Shown piece after piece: positions 43,830 through 52,330 of a stretch of 64,000 nucleotides of DNA (position 1 is the stretch's first letter; each line of letters starts with the position of its first letter). The stretch is from Maribacter antarcticus DSM 21422 (GTDB lineage Bacteria; Bacteroidota; Bacteroidia; Flavobacteriales; Flavobacteriaceae). Both the position numbers and the translations under genes were made by a program. The stretch lies in assembly GCF_000621125.1 (NCBI RefSeq), contig NZ_JHZC01000004.1, positions 248,001 to 312,000 of the forward strand, read 5' to 3'. The notes under the pieces are model-generated. The model ran no database searches and had not been told where the DNA came from. It was given only the letters and a program-made list of their open reading frames with translations.

Positions 43830-45176
43830 TTAGCCAATTACATCTGTTGTTCCTGGCGTAGGAATTGGATAGCGACCGTCTGCATCAGGCATCGTTGGTG
43901 GTGTAGAATCCCAATTTAAATCTTTAGGAACCAAAAGTTTTTCAGATTTCATTGCTTCTTCCCAAGTAATTACTTTCCCGGAATAGGTTGCCATTCTTCC
44001 TAAGATAGCGGTCATGGTACTTTTTGCTCCATTTTCTGCATCGCTAATGACTTCATTATTCCGTATGGATGCAAAAAGTCTATCATGTTCTACTTGATAA
44101 GGGTTTGGGTCGTTTTTTCCGCGGTGTTCAAAGACGGTATTCCCTTCAAGATCAACGATACTAGCCGTACCTGCATCTTTCATATCTATGCGCCCTTTGG
44201 TTCCCTGAAAATTCTCTCCCACTTTAGACCATGTTCCTGGCTGATGACGACATTGACTTGAAATTACAGCACCACTTGGATACGTGAATTCAACAAAATG
44301 ATGGTCAAATATTTCTCCATGATCTATTCCGGTACGTATTTGTCGTCCACCCATGCCTTGAGCAGAAATAGGATATTCCCCCAAGAACCAATTGGCAACA
44401 TCTATGTTGTGAATGTGCTGCTCTAAAATGTGATCGCCACATAGCCAATTGAAATAGTACCAATTACGCATTTGGTATTCCATTTCAGTCTGGCCGGGTT
44501 TTCTGGGACGTACCCAAACGCCACCGCTGTTCCAATAGACTTGCCCTGATGTTATTTTCCCAACGGTGTTCTCTTTTATTTTTTCTGCAATCGCCAGATA
44601 GTTATCTTGGTAATGACGTTGGAGGCCAACCACCACGTTTAATTTTTTCTCTTTTGCCACTTTTGCCATCTTCAATACTTTACGAATCCCAGGAACATCT
44701 GTGGCCATGGGTTTCTCCATAAAAATATGTTTACCAGCGTTTACGGCATATTCAAAATGGTGAGGCCGGAATCCTGGCGGGGTTGCAAGGATTACCACAT
44801 CAGCTTGATCAATGGCTTTTTTATAGGCATCAAAGCCTACATACTTATGTTTGTCTTTTACATTTATTTTACCAGTTCCTTCGTAGGCTTTCTGTAGGTT
44901 GGTAAAGCTCTTGTCTAATTGATCTTGAAAAGCATCTGCCATCGCAACCAATTCTATATTTTCATCTGCCTTTAGTGCTTGGTTGGCTGCTCCTGTACCT
45001 CGGCCACCGCAACCCACAACAGCAATCTTCAACTTTTTATCATTAAAAACGTTTGCCATAGCACTCATTTCCATACCAGGTAATAACATTCCTGCCGTCA
45101 GTAATGCACTACTTTTAACGAAACCTCGTCTGGTTGGTTTTGATACATCCCATTTTAATTTTTCTAATTCCCCCAT
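43830..45176 (-). CDS. Tat-exported Gfo/Idh/MocA-family oxidoreductase
   Basis: 448 residues. The N-terminus has a twin-arginine signal (KPTRRGFVKSSALLTAGMLL), predicting folded export with bound NAD(P), as in the glucose-fructose-oxidoreductase-like members common in Bacteroidota. The Rossmann motif is IAVVGCGGRGTGAAN (residues ~50-64). The catalytic lysine is in HIFMEKPMATD. The C-terminal domain contains WNSGGVWVRPRKPGQTEMEY and LEQHIHNIDVANWFLG with the active-site histidine. The SUMF1-fold gene ends 20 bp upstream of its start, so the two form an operon closed by the terminator at 43741. Substrate unknown, probably a sugar derivative. Confidence 0.92.
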   Translation of the reverse strand: MGELEKLKWDVSKPTRRGFVKSSALLTAGMLLPGMEMSAMANVFNDKKLKIAVVGCGGRGTGAANQALKADENIELVAMADAFQDQLDKSFTNLQKAYEGTGKINVKDKHKYVGFDAYKKAIDQADVVILATPPGFRPHHFEYAVNAGKHIFMEKPMATDVPGIRKVLKMAKVAKEKKLNVVVGLQRHYQDNYLAIAEKIKENTVGKITSGQVYWNSGGVWVRPRKPGQTEMEYQMRNWYYFNWLCGDHILEQHIHNIDVANWFLGEYPISAQGMGGRQIRTGIDHGEIFDHHFVEFTYPSGAVISSQCRHQPGTWSKVGENFQGTKGRIDMKDAGTASIVDLEGNTVFEHRGKNDPNPYQVEHDRLFASIRNNEVISDAENGAKSTMTAILGRMATYSGKVITWEEAMKSEKLLVPKDLNWDSTPPTMPDADGRYPIPTPGTTDVIG

Positions 45177-45196
45177 GTTTTTCAGTTTTTATAGTT

Positions 45197-46177
45197 TTAT
45201 AATTGTTGGTTCCAGTATTTTTTCATTTTGGCTGGTGTTGGCGTAGCTGCCTGGCGTACGAGTCTAAACCCAACGAAAGGGGCATCCGTATTCCACCATT
45301 TACTCTTTGGGAATTGAGGATCGCGCATCTTCCATCGTTCTTTAGAAGGAGTTCTGTCGGCACTCCTTAAAGCCTCGGCATTATCATCATAAGAACCACC
45401 ACGTGCGATTCTAGGATATTCGGTTGTTGCAACTTCCCAAGGGTTCATGCTTATTTGCTCTCTTTTTTGATAGGCTTCGGGTAGGTATTGGTCTAGTGTC
45501 CATTCCGCAACATTACCATGCATATCATGTAATCCCCAGGCATTTGGTTTTTTTTGACCCACATTATGGTACGTATCATTACTGTTCTTATAGTGCCACG
45601 CATAGTCGTCCAATGCGGTTATATCATCTCCAAAATGATAGGCGGTACTGCTTCCGGCCCTTGCGGCATATTCCCATTCTGCCTCTGTGGGCAAGCGATA
45701 AAAATAACCTGTTTTAGCGGACAGCCACACGCAAAAGGCAGACGCTGCATGATGGGTTACATTCCCAACAGGCAACCCGGCTCCGGTACCCATTCCCAAA
45801 CTCATATCTACATAAGGCATAGTTGCTCCGGCTAATGCATCTATGGCTATATTAACATCTGAACCCTTTGATGTATTGGTGAATCTATCAATATTCCTAT
45901 TTACGAACAGGTTGTAGAGTTCCCAAGTTACTTCATACTTAGACATCCAAAACGCATCGATTAGCACTTCGTGAGCGGGACCTTCATCGGTTTCTCTGTT
46001 TGTTTCGGATTCTAGACTACCCATGGCAAACGTTCCTTCCGATATAGAAACCATATCAATCGTGACACCTGATCCTGTAAGCTTTTGTTGGTAGTTATTA
46101 CCTTCCTTTTCTTGTGAAAAACTAGAAATGAATCCTAAAAGAAATAGGAGCAGGAGTGAGGTATTTCTATACTTCAT
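45197..46177 (-). CDS. SUMF1/FGE-fold secreted protein without FGE cysteines
   Basis: 326 residues with a signal peptide (LLLLFLGFISSFSQ). The formylglycine-generating-enzyme sulfatase fold is clear: MVSISEGTFAMGSLESETNR, DEGPAHEVLIDAFWMSKYEV, LPTEAEWEYAARAGS, HDMHGNVAEWTLDQY and RIARGGSYDDNAEALRSADR, ending FVGFRLVR. At the positions where true FGE has its two redox cysteines (after RGGSW), this protein has Asp/Ala, so it cannot perform the known copper/cysteine chemistry. There is no sulfatase in the window to be its partner. Such proteins act as generic periplasmic binding or assembly factors; the role here is unknown. It is first in an operon with the Gfo/Idh gene. Confidence 0.88.
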   Translation of the reverse strand: MKYRNTSLLLLFLLGFISSFSQEKEGNNYQQKLTGSGVTIDMVSISEGTFAMGSLESETNRETDEGPAHEVLIDAFWMSKYEVTWELYNLFVNRNIDRFTNTSKGSDVNIAIDALAGATMPYVDMSLGMGTGAGLPVGNVTHHAASAFCVWLSAKTGYFYRLPTEAEWEYAARAGSSTAYHFGDDITALDDYAWHYKNSNDTYHNVGQKKPNAWGLHDMHGNVAEWTLDQYLPEAYQKREQISMNPWEVATTEYPRIARGGSYDDNAEALRSADRTPSKERWKMRDPQFPKSKWWNTDAPFVGFRLVRQAATPTPAKMKKYWNQQL

Positions 46178-46260
46178 TCCCTAAATATAGATTATTTCTA
46201 CCTGAAACTACTCAGTTTTAGACCAAAGTGGGTACTTGTATGGCTGTTTGTATTGAAAAT

Positions 46261-46295
46261 GTCAATTATGTATCGATACGAGTCAATTATGTATC
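46261..46295. repeat. Two 14-bp direct repeats, 21-bp period
   Basis: GTCAATTATGTATC occurs at 46261-46274 and again, identical, at 46282-46295. The 21-bp period is two helical turns. The pair lies 84-118 bp upstream of the SUMF1-fold gene start (minus strand), a typical place for an activator site. Confidence 0.7.
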
Positions 46296-46366
46296 ATACC
46301 TACTATTATTTTCCATATTGTAGCGGGCTCTGGTAATTTAAATAGAACCTATTCAGACCAAACTCT

Positions 46367-47017
46367 TTACCGATAAGCTTTATACAATACAACCAATCCA
46401 TCAGCATAGTTGTCCACATTAACTACAAAACCAGTGGAAGTAAAACTACTTACTCTTGCAGTAGTAGTCCCCAGATTATCCCCATTTTGATTGGTATATC
46501 TAATTCCAACACAGTGTGCATTAGAAGCAAACCTAGAAATATCATTAATAGAATTCCCACTACCACCAACATAAATACTTTGTTGTATAAGGGAACCACT
46601 ATCGTTTCTAGAAAAACCATTGGACGTGCCGAATGTGTTGGCAATAGTAGCACTATTGTTTCCAACCCCATTGTCAGTATTTATACTTAGACTTTCAATA
46701 TTTGCATGGGCAACAAAGCTTGCGCTAGAAGGACCAAACGGAATACCAGTTATAGGAATATCTCCTGTGCCGTTTATGATAAAAACACCTAGGTAAACAT
46801 CGCTCGTTGTGGCTTCCATTTTAACCCAATTGGTGCCATCGTAAACATAAACTGTTTGCGTATCATTTGCATAAGCCAATGCACCAGTGTTTGCATCTGC
46901 TATGCTTAGAATTTGTGTTTCTGAGGCAGCAGGTAGGGTAAATACTGAATTGCCATCTAACTGTGCACGACTAGAGGTCGAAATAAAAAAACAAATTATA
47001 AATAGAGAACGTATCAT
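46367..47017 (-). CDS. Secreted protein of unknown function
   Basis: 216 residues with a Sec signal (MIRSLFIICFFISTSSRAQ). The mature part begins with a region often seen in Bacteroidota surface and tail-like proteins (LDGNSVFTLPAASETQIL, ANTGALAYANDTQTVYVYDG, TNWVKM) and continues as a glycine/serine/asparagine-rich beta domain ending VDNYADGLVVLYKAYR. No catalytic motif is seen. It may be a surface or adhesive protein. It is a single gene; the palindromes at 47303-47340 lie upstream. Confidence 0.7.
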   Translation of the reverse strand: MIRSLFIICFFISTSSRAQLDGNSVFTLPAASETQILSIADANTGALAYANDTQTVYVYDGTNWVKMEATTSDVYLGVFIINGTGDIPITGIPFGPSSASFVAHANIESLSINTDNGVGNNSATIANTFGTSNGFSRNDSGSLIQQSIYVGGSGNSINDISRFASNAHCVGIRYTNQNGDNLGTTTARVSSFTSTGFVVNVDNYADGLVVLYKAYR

Positions 47018-47433
47018 TTATTATGCTTGTTGGGTATGAATAATCAGGTCCTTAAAAAAAAGGATGTAACATTCATGTTTTCGGGTAATCGGGATTAGAA
47101 CCAATACTGAGTTTATCAACTTACTACCTATGGTGATGATAAAGATAGGTGATAATTCCAAATGTTGACCTCCCTACTGTTTAATATGTCTGTGAGGAAA
47201 CTTTTCATTAACGAGTTCGCAACCGGCACCCTTATTGGACACGATGTTCTCTTTGATTTTATATCAATCAAATAAAATCTGCTAAAAATATAGGGTAAGA
47301 GCAGCGTATACTTACACTTTAGGGTATACATGTATACGCTGGTTTTAGTAGAAGTAGAAGTGCTCAAGCGCGATTTACAGTATTTAAAACTGACGATTTC
47401 AGTATCTTGCTATACGAAATTTATGAACTGCGG
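47018..47433. other. 416-bp intergenic region with operator-like palindromes
   Basis: It lies between the permease 3' end and the start of the unknown secreted gene, both on the minus strand. The only clear structure is the TATAC-containing inverted repeat set at 47303-47340, given separately. A minus-strand open stretch at 47367-47128 has compositional bias and no homology, so I do not call it a gene. Confidence 0.5.
47303..47340. promoter_or_regulatory. Palindromic operator-like element
   Basis: AGCGTATAC (47303-47311) and GTATACGCT (47332-47340) are perfect inverted 9-mers. The second overlaps a perfect 14-bp palindrome, GTATACATGTATAC (47324-47337). Three TATAC half-sites in 38 bp look like a binding site for a dimeric regulator. 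It is ~290 bp upstream of the secreted-protein gene. Confidence 0.55.
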
Positions 47434-48594
47434 TTATCCACGAAATAAGAAAAACCGTTCCTTAAGATCTTCAATGGCAGTAGCCTTGTTTGTAGTAATA
47501 TATTTTAAAGCTTCGTCGGTGAATTCTTGGCCTTTGTCCGTTAGGGAAATAATTTGGTTTGATGTATGAATAAGGTTGTTCTTGGCGGCAAGTTCTAATA
47601 CGGTTTTCGCGCGCACTTTCTGCCAGTTGATATGCTCCCGAAGGTGGTTTACGTGGCGTTCCTCCTCTTCTGTATGGTTTTGTAGGTGTAGCAAGAATAT
47701 CAAAAGGGAGACTTCTACGCGTTGCCGCCGTTCCCTAAAAAATCCGTGTAACACCCCTTGTTTTGGCGAAAACAGATAAACGAATAAAAACAGCATACCT
47801 AAAACGGTGGTCATAGAGCCTGCAATGGAAGCGTCCAGAATATTTGCCATCCAGTAACCAGCTATGGCAGCTATGATACCGAACAAACAGCTTAACAACA
47901 GCATCCTTTTTAAATCGTCCGTAAGTAAATAAGCAGTTGCAGCGGGTGCTATTATGAGTGCGACGACCAAAACGGCACCCACAGCATCAAAAGCACCCAC
48001 TATGGTGACTGAGGAAACCGTCATAAGTCCGTAATGTAATATCACCGGCGAAAATCCTAGGGTCGTAGCCAAGCCTTTGTCAAACGTACTCAATTTCAAC
48101 TCTTTAAAGAATAAGAATAACAATACTACGGAAATCAGTAAAATAGTACCAATGACCCATAGCGATTTAGGTCCCATATCGGTTCCGGAGATGAAGAGTC
48201 GGTCAAAGGGGGCAAATGCTAATTCGCCCAGGAGTACGGCATCGATATCTAAATGAACATCATTGGCATTTTTTGAGATTAGAATAACCCCGATGCTAAA
48301 CAACGCCGGAAAAACCAATCCAATAGCCGTATCTTTTTTGACCAAACCTGTTTTTTGAATGAATTCTACGAGTACCACGGTAATGACACCAGTAAGTGCT
48401 GCGAGTAAAATAAGTAAGGGCGAATTCAAGTCTTGTGTGATGAAAAAACCCAACACGATACCTGGAAGTATGGCATGACTAATGGCATCACTTATCATGG
48501 CCATTTTGCGGAGTACTAAAAAAGTACCTGGCAAAGCACAGGCAACGGCTACCAGTGCTGCAATTAGTTGTATTTCTATTTGCGCGTTAGTCAT
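47434..48594 (-). CDS. Metal ABC transporter permease with winged-helix tail, 2
   Basis: 386 residues. The first ~280 residues are an ABC-3 (MntC/ZnuB/TroD) permease with about eight helices: LVAVACALPGTFLVLRKMAM, ISDAISHAILPGIVLGFF, GAFDAVGAVLVVALIIAPAATAYLL. This is ~100 residues longer than simple permeases because of a cytoplasmic C-terminal extension: HTEEEERHVNHLREHINWQK, VRAKTVLELAAKNNLI and ISLTDKGQEFTDEAL, the pattern of a winged helix-turn-helix like that of DtxR-type or ArsR-type regulators. It overlaps the preceding permease gene by 8 nt, so the pair is coupled. It imports Mn2+, Zn2+ or Fe2+ with the ATPase and binding protein of the operon. Confidence 0.9.
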   Translation of the reverse strand: MTNAQIEIQLIAALVAVACALPGTFLVLRKMAMISDAISHAILPGIVLGFFITQDLNSPLLILLAALTGVITVVLVEFIQKTGLVKKDTAIGLVFPALFSIGVILISKNANDVHLDIDAVLLGELAFAPFDRLFISGTDMGPKSLWVIGTILLISVVLLFLFFKELKLSTFDKGLATTLGFSPVILHYGLMTVSSVTIVGAFDAVGAVLVVALIIAPAATAYLLTDDLKRMLLLSCLFGIIAAIAGYWMANILDASIAGSMTTVLGMLFLFVYLFSPKQGVLHGFFRERRQRVEVSLLIFLLHLQNHTEEEERHVNHLREHINWQKVRAKTVLELAAKNNLIHTSNQIISLTDKGQEFTDEALKYITTNKATAIEDLKERFFLFRG

Positions 48595-49702
48595 TTTCTT
48601 TTCCTATTTGGTTGAAAATAGATTTCGCTTCCACATAGCCTTTTTCCGTCATGGCCCAGTCGTTACCTTGAATTTGTATGAACTGTTTCTCTTCTAATTT
48701 GGTTAATGTTTTTCTAGTAAAGCCTTGAAAATTATTAAGGATACGAATGGTATGCGGATGCGATACATTTTCATGGTTCTTAGCAATGTGGTACATAAAG
48801 GTCAGGGTCTTTTTAAGGTGGATTTCCCTACGGTTTTTTCTAAAGCGAATTTCTCTAAATAATAATCCGCGGCTAGGTGAAAATATGAAGGAAATAACTA
48901 CAAAAGTCGCTGCCACCAAAACGATAACAGGTCCTGTTGATAGGTTGTTCTGACTGGCGCTAATCGCAGTTCCAAAAACCCCTGAAAATGCTCCAAAAAC
49001 CGAAGCTAAAACAACCATCACGCCCAGGCTATTGGTCCACTGCCGGGCAGCAGCAGCAGGAGCAAGTAACATAGCACTCATAAGTACTACTCCTACGGTT
49101 TGTAGGCCCAATACGATAGCTAGTACGATAAAAGTAGTGATTAAAATATCTAAAAAACGGGTGTTGAAGCCCAAGGTTTTGGTGTAATCGACATCAAATA
49201 GTAAGAGTTTAAGCTCTTTCCAAAATAAAAGGAGTACCAATAGACTAATACCCGTAACAATCGCCATAATCCACACATCTTTCTCTACCAAGGTTGCGGC
49301 TTGACCAAAAAGGTATTTATCAAGTCCCGCTTGGTTCGCATTTGGCATTTTTTGAATAAAGGTGAGTAGTAGCATTCCAAAACCAAAAAATAGAGAAAGA
49401 ATAAGCCCTAGGGCTGTATCACTTTTTAAACGTGTACGCTTTACAATACCCTTAATCCAAAAGGTACCCACAAGACCACTAACAAGTGCGCCGATTAAAA
49501 TATAGTTTGCATCCTTAACTCCGGTAATTAAAAAGGCAATCGCTATTCCTGGAAGCGCAGCATGTGAAATAGCGTCTCCCAAAAGACTTTGTTTACGGAG
49601 CACAGCAAAACTGCCCAACATGCCACAAATAGCACCCAAAATGGCAGTACCAAGTGTAATGGTACGCAAGGTATAGTCCGTGAAAAAATCGATTAGTTCC
49701 AT
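48587..49702 (-). CDS. Metal ABC transporter permease with winged-helix tail, 1
   Basis: 371 residues. ABC-3-family permease of residues ~1-285: TITLGTAILGAICGMLGSFAVLRKQ, LLGDAISHAALPGIAIAFL, LGLQTVGVVLMSAMLLAPAAAAR. The C-terminal ~85 residues carry a winged-helix-like region (HTIRILNNFQGFTRKTLTKL, IQIQGNDWAMTEKGYVEAKS). The start is 2 bp after the ATPase stop and the end overlaps the second permease, so they form one transporter operon. The two permeases are paralogues and should form a heterodimer. The role of the tail is unknown; it could sense or modulate transport, or bind DNA. Confidence 0.9.
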   Translation of the reverse strand: MELIDFFTDYTLRTITLGTAILGAICGMLGSFAVLRKQSLLGDAISHAALPGIAIAFLITGVKDANYILIGALVSGLVGTFWIKGIVKRTRLKSDTALGLILSLFFGFGMLLLTFIQKMPNANQAGLDKYLFGQAATLVEKDVWIMAIVTGISLLVLLLFWKELKLLLFDVDYTKTLGFNTRFLDILITTFIVLAIVLGLQTVGVVLMSAMLLAPAAAARQWTNSLGVMVVLASVFGAFSGVFGTAISASQNNLSTGPVIVLVAATFVVISFIFSPSRGLLFREIRFRKNRREIHLKKTLTFMYHIAKNHENVSHPHTIRILNNFQGFTRKTLTKLEEKQFIQIQGNDWAMTEKGYVEAKSIFNQIGKEND

Positions 49703-49704
49703 GC

Positions 49705-50445
49705 CTATTGATTAACAGCTACTTTATAATTTATCCCGTAGGTTTTGGTAAGATTGTCATCATTGAAAATCTCCATTACAGGGCCTGATGCTATTCCCTT
49801 TACATTAAGAAAGGTGACCCAATCAAAATATTCAGGAACTGTTTGTAAATCATGGTGCACAACGATTAATGTTTTTCCTGCTTGACGTAACTCTTTAAGT
49901 ATATTAATTATGGCTTTTTCTGTGGTAGCATCCACGCCTTGAAAAGGTTCGTCCATCAGGTAAATTTCTGCATTTTGCACCAAGGCACGGGCAAGAAAAA
50001 TACGTTGTTGCTGTCCGCCACTTAATTGGCTTATTTGGCGACTTTTAAACTCCAACATCCCTACTTTTTCCAAGGCTTCCAAGGATACTTTCTTTTCTTT
50101 TTGTCCAGGACGTTTGATCCAGCCTAGATTTCCGTAGGTACCCATCATGACAACATCGAGGGCGGTCGTGGGAAAATCCCAGTCTACACTCCCTTTTTGG
50201 GGCACATAGGCTACCTTATCTACTTGTTTTTTGTAAGGTTTACCAAAGACTTGTACCGTGCCGGCAATGGGCTTTATAATCCCTAAAATTGATTTAATCA
50301 ACGTAGATTTTCCGGCTCCGTTCGGCCCAACAATCGCCATTAGGACGCCTTCAGGAATCACAAGGTCAATATCCCACAAGACCGGTTTGTAATCGTAGGC
50401 TACGGTAAGGTCATCTATTTGTATTGCAGGAAGGTTATTGTTCAT
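49705..50445 (-). CDS. Metal ABC transporter ATP-binding protein
   Basis: 246 residues. Walker [10 protein letters not shown] (residues ~40-48), Q-loop [13 protein letters not shown], signature LSGGQQQR, Walker [13 protein letters not shown] and the H-loop VVHHDLQTV are present in order. The sequence is of the MntB/ZnuC/TroB group, including the [15 protein letters not shown] segment. Cytoplasmic energy unit for the two permeases downstream. 189 bp separate it from the upstream binding-protein gene, so either a read-through or a second promoter supplies it. Confidence 0.95.
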   Translation of the reverse strand: MNNNLPAIQIDDLTVAYDYKPVLWDIDLVIPEGVLMAIVGPNGAGKSTLIKSILGIIKPIAGTVQVFGKPYKKQVDKVAYVPQKGSVDWDFPTTALDVVMMGTYGNLGWIKRPGQKEKKVSLEALEKVGMLEFKSRQISQLSGGQQQRIFLARALVQNAEIYLMDEPFQGVDATTEKAIINILKELRQAGKTLIVVHHDLQTVPEYFDWVTFLNVKGIASGPVMEIFNDDNLTKTYGINYKVAVNQ

Positions 50446-50634
50446 GGTGTTCTAAATTAAAATACAAATACAAGCTTCTATCTAGATGTAGTTAATGCAT
50501 CCAGTTTCAAATTGATTACTTCGTTACGTTACCGTTTATACAAAACTCAGCCAATTATTACCCGCCTCGCAAGGGCGTTTATTTTTTCACTAGGTACGAC
50601 CAACTGCCTCAGTCAAATCCTTTTTGATTACAAA

Positions 50635-51546
50635 TTACTTTAACGCCTCCACAATCGTATCCACGTTATACCGGAACATGCCTAAATACGTACCTTCGTC
50701 CGTGCCTGTATTTCCTAGCGCATCAGAATATAGCGTTCCCCCAATTTCGACTTCAAAACCTTTAGACAGTACGGCTTGTTTTAAGGCTTCAATAGTGCGT
50801 TTGGGTACGCTGGTTTCGACGAAAATAGCGCGTACTTTTTTATCAATAATGAGTTTAGCTAGATTTTGGACATCTTGCACCCCTGCTTCGGTGGCAGTAC
50901 TTAGGCCTTGTAGACCAACGACCTCAAAACCGTAGGCTTCTCCAAAATAATTGAAGGCGTCGTGGGCGGTAACTAAGACTTTTTTTTCATCAGGAAGTGT
51001 CGCTATGGTTTTTAATATCTCTTCTTCAAGGGCATCTAACTGTTCCAAATAAAACGACTTATTCTTTTCGAAAAAGGCAGAATTATTAGGGTCTAGTCTA
51101 CTTAATTCTGACGTAAGGTAAATCGTAAGTTGCTTCCAATACTCAATATTGAACCAAATATGCGGATCAAAGCTGGAGGCGAAATATTCGGACCCTATCA
51201 ACTTGTTTTTGTCCAGTACTTCGGCCAAGGCTATCGTATTGGTGTTTCTACCCATTTTCTCAAATACATCTACCAGCTTCCCTTCTAAATGAAGACCGCT
51301 ATAAAAGACAACATCCGCATTTGTGAGTTTAGAAACATCGCCCTCACTTGCCTTATATAGATGTGGATCTACTCCAGTTCCCATGAGTCCTTGCACGTTT
51401 ACAGAATCTCTGCCAATATTCCTGACCAGATCTGTAATCATTGAGGTCGTGGTCACGATATTTAGTTTCCCATCTGTGGATTTTTTTACGTCATTACAAC
51501 GTACAAAAAGGACGGTAATAAATAGTATGGTTATAATTTTTTTCAT
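50635..51546 (-). CDS. Mn/Zn ABC transporter substrate-binding lipoprotein
   Basis: The ATG at 51546 gives MKKIITILFITVLFVRC, a lipoprotein signal; an earlier in-frame ATG at 51591 lies within the end of mntR. The product is 303 residues of the ZnuA/TroA/PsaA cluster: NIVTTTSMITDLVRNIG, GVDPHLYKASEGDV (first His ligand), SFDPHIWFNIEYWK (second His), VLVTAHDAFNYFGEAYG (third ligand region) and AIFVETSVPKRTIEAL (Glu), GTLYSDALG (Asp). The short loop between the first helices is not His-rich, which is more usual for manganese or iron than zinc binders. It captures metal in the periplasm for the ABC permeases. Confidence 0.93.
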   Translation of the reverse strand: MKKIITILFITVLFVRCNDVKKSTDGKLNIVTTTSMITDLVRNIGRDSVNVQGLMGTGVDPHLYKASEGDVSKLTNADVVFYSGLHLEGKLVDVFEKMGRNTNTIALAEVLDKNKLIGSEYFASSFDPHIWFNIEYWKQLTIYLTSELSRLDPNNSAFFEKNKSFYLEQLDALEEEILKTIATLPDEKKVLVTAHDAFNYFGEAYGFEVVGLQGLSTATEAGVQDVQNLAKLIIDKKVRAIFVETSVPKRTIEALKQAVLSKGFEVEIGGTLYSDALGNTGTDEGTYLGMFRYNVDTIVEALK

Positions 51547-51580
51547 TTTATTAGGTAGGATTTTTTTGAAGATCAAACGT

Positions 51581-52243
51581 TTAGTTTTCAATGTAGATGT
51601 TATCTGTGGCTGTTTTGGATAGCAATACTTCCTTTTTATCCGCCAAAACCGTCATGCTTTGATCAAAGGATTCAATATTTATAACTTTAATCGTCGTGTC
51701 CAATCCAATTTTTTGCTTTGCCACAAATTGTAAAAAAGCCGAAGAGTTATCATTGAAACCTTTACAAATACCGTAATCACCTGTCTTAAGCTGGGAAAGT
51801 TTCTTTTTGGGATATTCGGGTAGGTTCCCTTTGGCATCTGGTATTGGATCACCGTGCGGGTCATATTCAGGTCGGCCTAAAAAGGCATCCAATTCTTCTA
51901 CCAGTTTTGGAGATTTAATATGCTCTAGTTGTTCGGCAACATCATGTACTTCGTCCCAATTAAAATTAAGTCGTTCTACCAAGAAATACTCCCACAAGCG
52001 GTGCTTTCGAATGATAAGTAAAGCATGATTTCTGCCGGTATCCGTTAATTTTACGCCATAATATTTCTGATAATCCACTAATTCTTTATCCGCTAAGCGC
52101 TTGATCATTTCCGTGACTGATGCTGCTTTGGTATTCAATTTTTCAGAAAGACTGCTTGTAGAGATACCGCCTTCTTCTTCTTCCTGTAAATGAAATATAG
52201 CCTTTAAGTAGTTTTCTTCTGATTGTGTAAACATAATTTTCAA
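51581..52243 (-). CDS. mntR: DtxR/MntR-family metal-dependent repressor
   Basis: 220 residues. N-terminal winged helix (ENYLKAIFHLQEEEEGGIST, LNTKAASVTEMIKRLADKEL), then the dimerisation and metal domain with the family motif VAEQLEHIKSPKLVEELDAF and GRPEYDPHGDPIPD. The C-terminal ~75 residues are an SH3/FeoA-like domain (LKTGDYGICKGFND). It represses metal uptake genes when Mn2+ or Fe2+ is abundant. It starts the leftward operon mntR-binding protein-ATPase-permeases. The operator candidate at 52285-52298 is 42 bp before its start, indicating autoregulation and shared control with the divergent receptor. Confidence 0.93.
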   Translation of the reverse strand: MKIMFTQSEENYLKAIFHLQEEEEGGISTSSLSEKLNTKAASVTEMIKRLADKELVDYQKYYGVKLTDTGRNHALLIIRKHRLWEYFLVERLNFNWDEVHDVAEQLEHIKSPKLVEELDAFLGRPEYDPHGDPIPDAKGNLPEYPKKKLSQLKTGDYGICKGFNDNSSAFLQFVAKQKIGLDTTIKVINIESFDQSMTVLADKKEVLLSKTATDNIYIEN

Positions 52244-52284
52244 ATAAAATGTAAAGATACATTTTATCCTTTAATAATAAAGTA

Positions 52285-52298
52285 TTAGGTTTGCCTAA
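52285..52298. promoter_or_regulatory. Candidate MntR/DtxR operator
   Basis: TTAGG-TTTG-CCTAA is an inverted repeat with the half-sites of DtxR/IdeR/MntR boxes (TTAGG...CCTAA). It lies in the 87 bp between divergent mntR and the TonB receptor gene, so one repressor dimer pair could control both. Confidence 0.75.
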
Positions 52299-52330
52299 AT
52301 ATTAATTATATTTATTCAAAATTATAGAAA

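Noticed and set aside
45197..46177. Formylglycine-generating enzyme
   Set aside because: Both catalytic cysteines are absent and no sulfatase is in the window.
47128..47367. 79-residue minus-strand frame
   Set aside because: Biased start (Ser/Thr/Lys run), no family, and overlaps the palindromic element; treated as non-coding.
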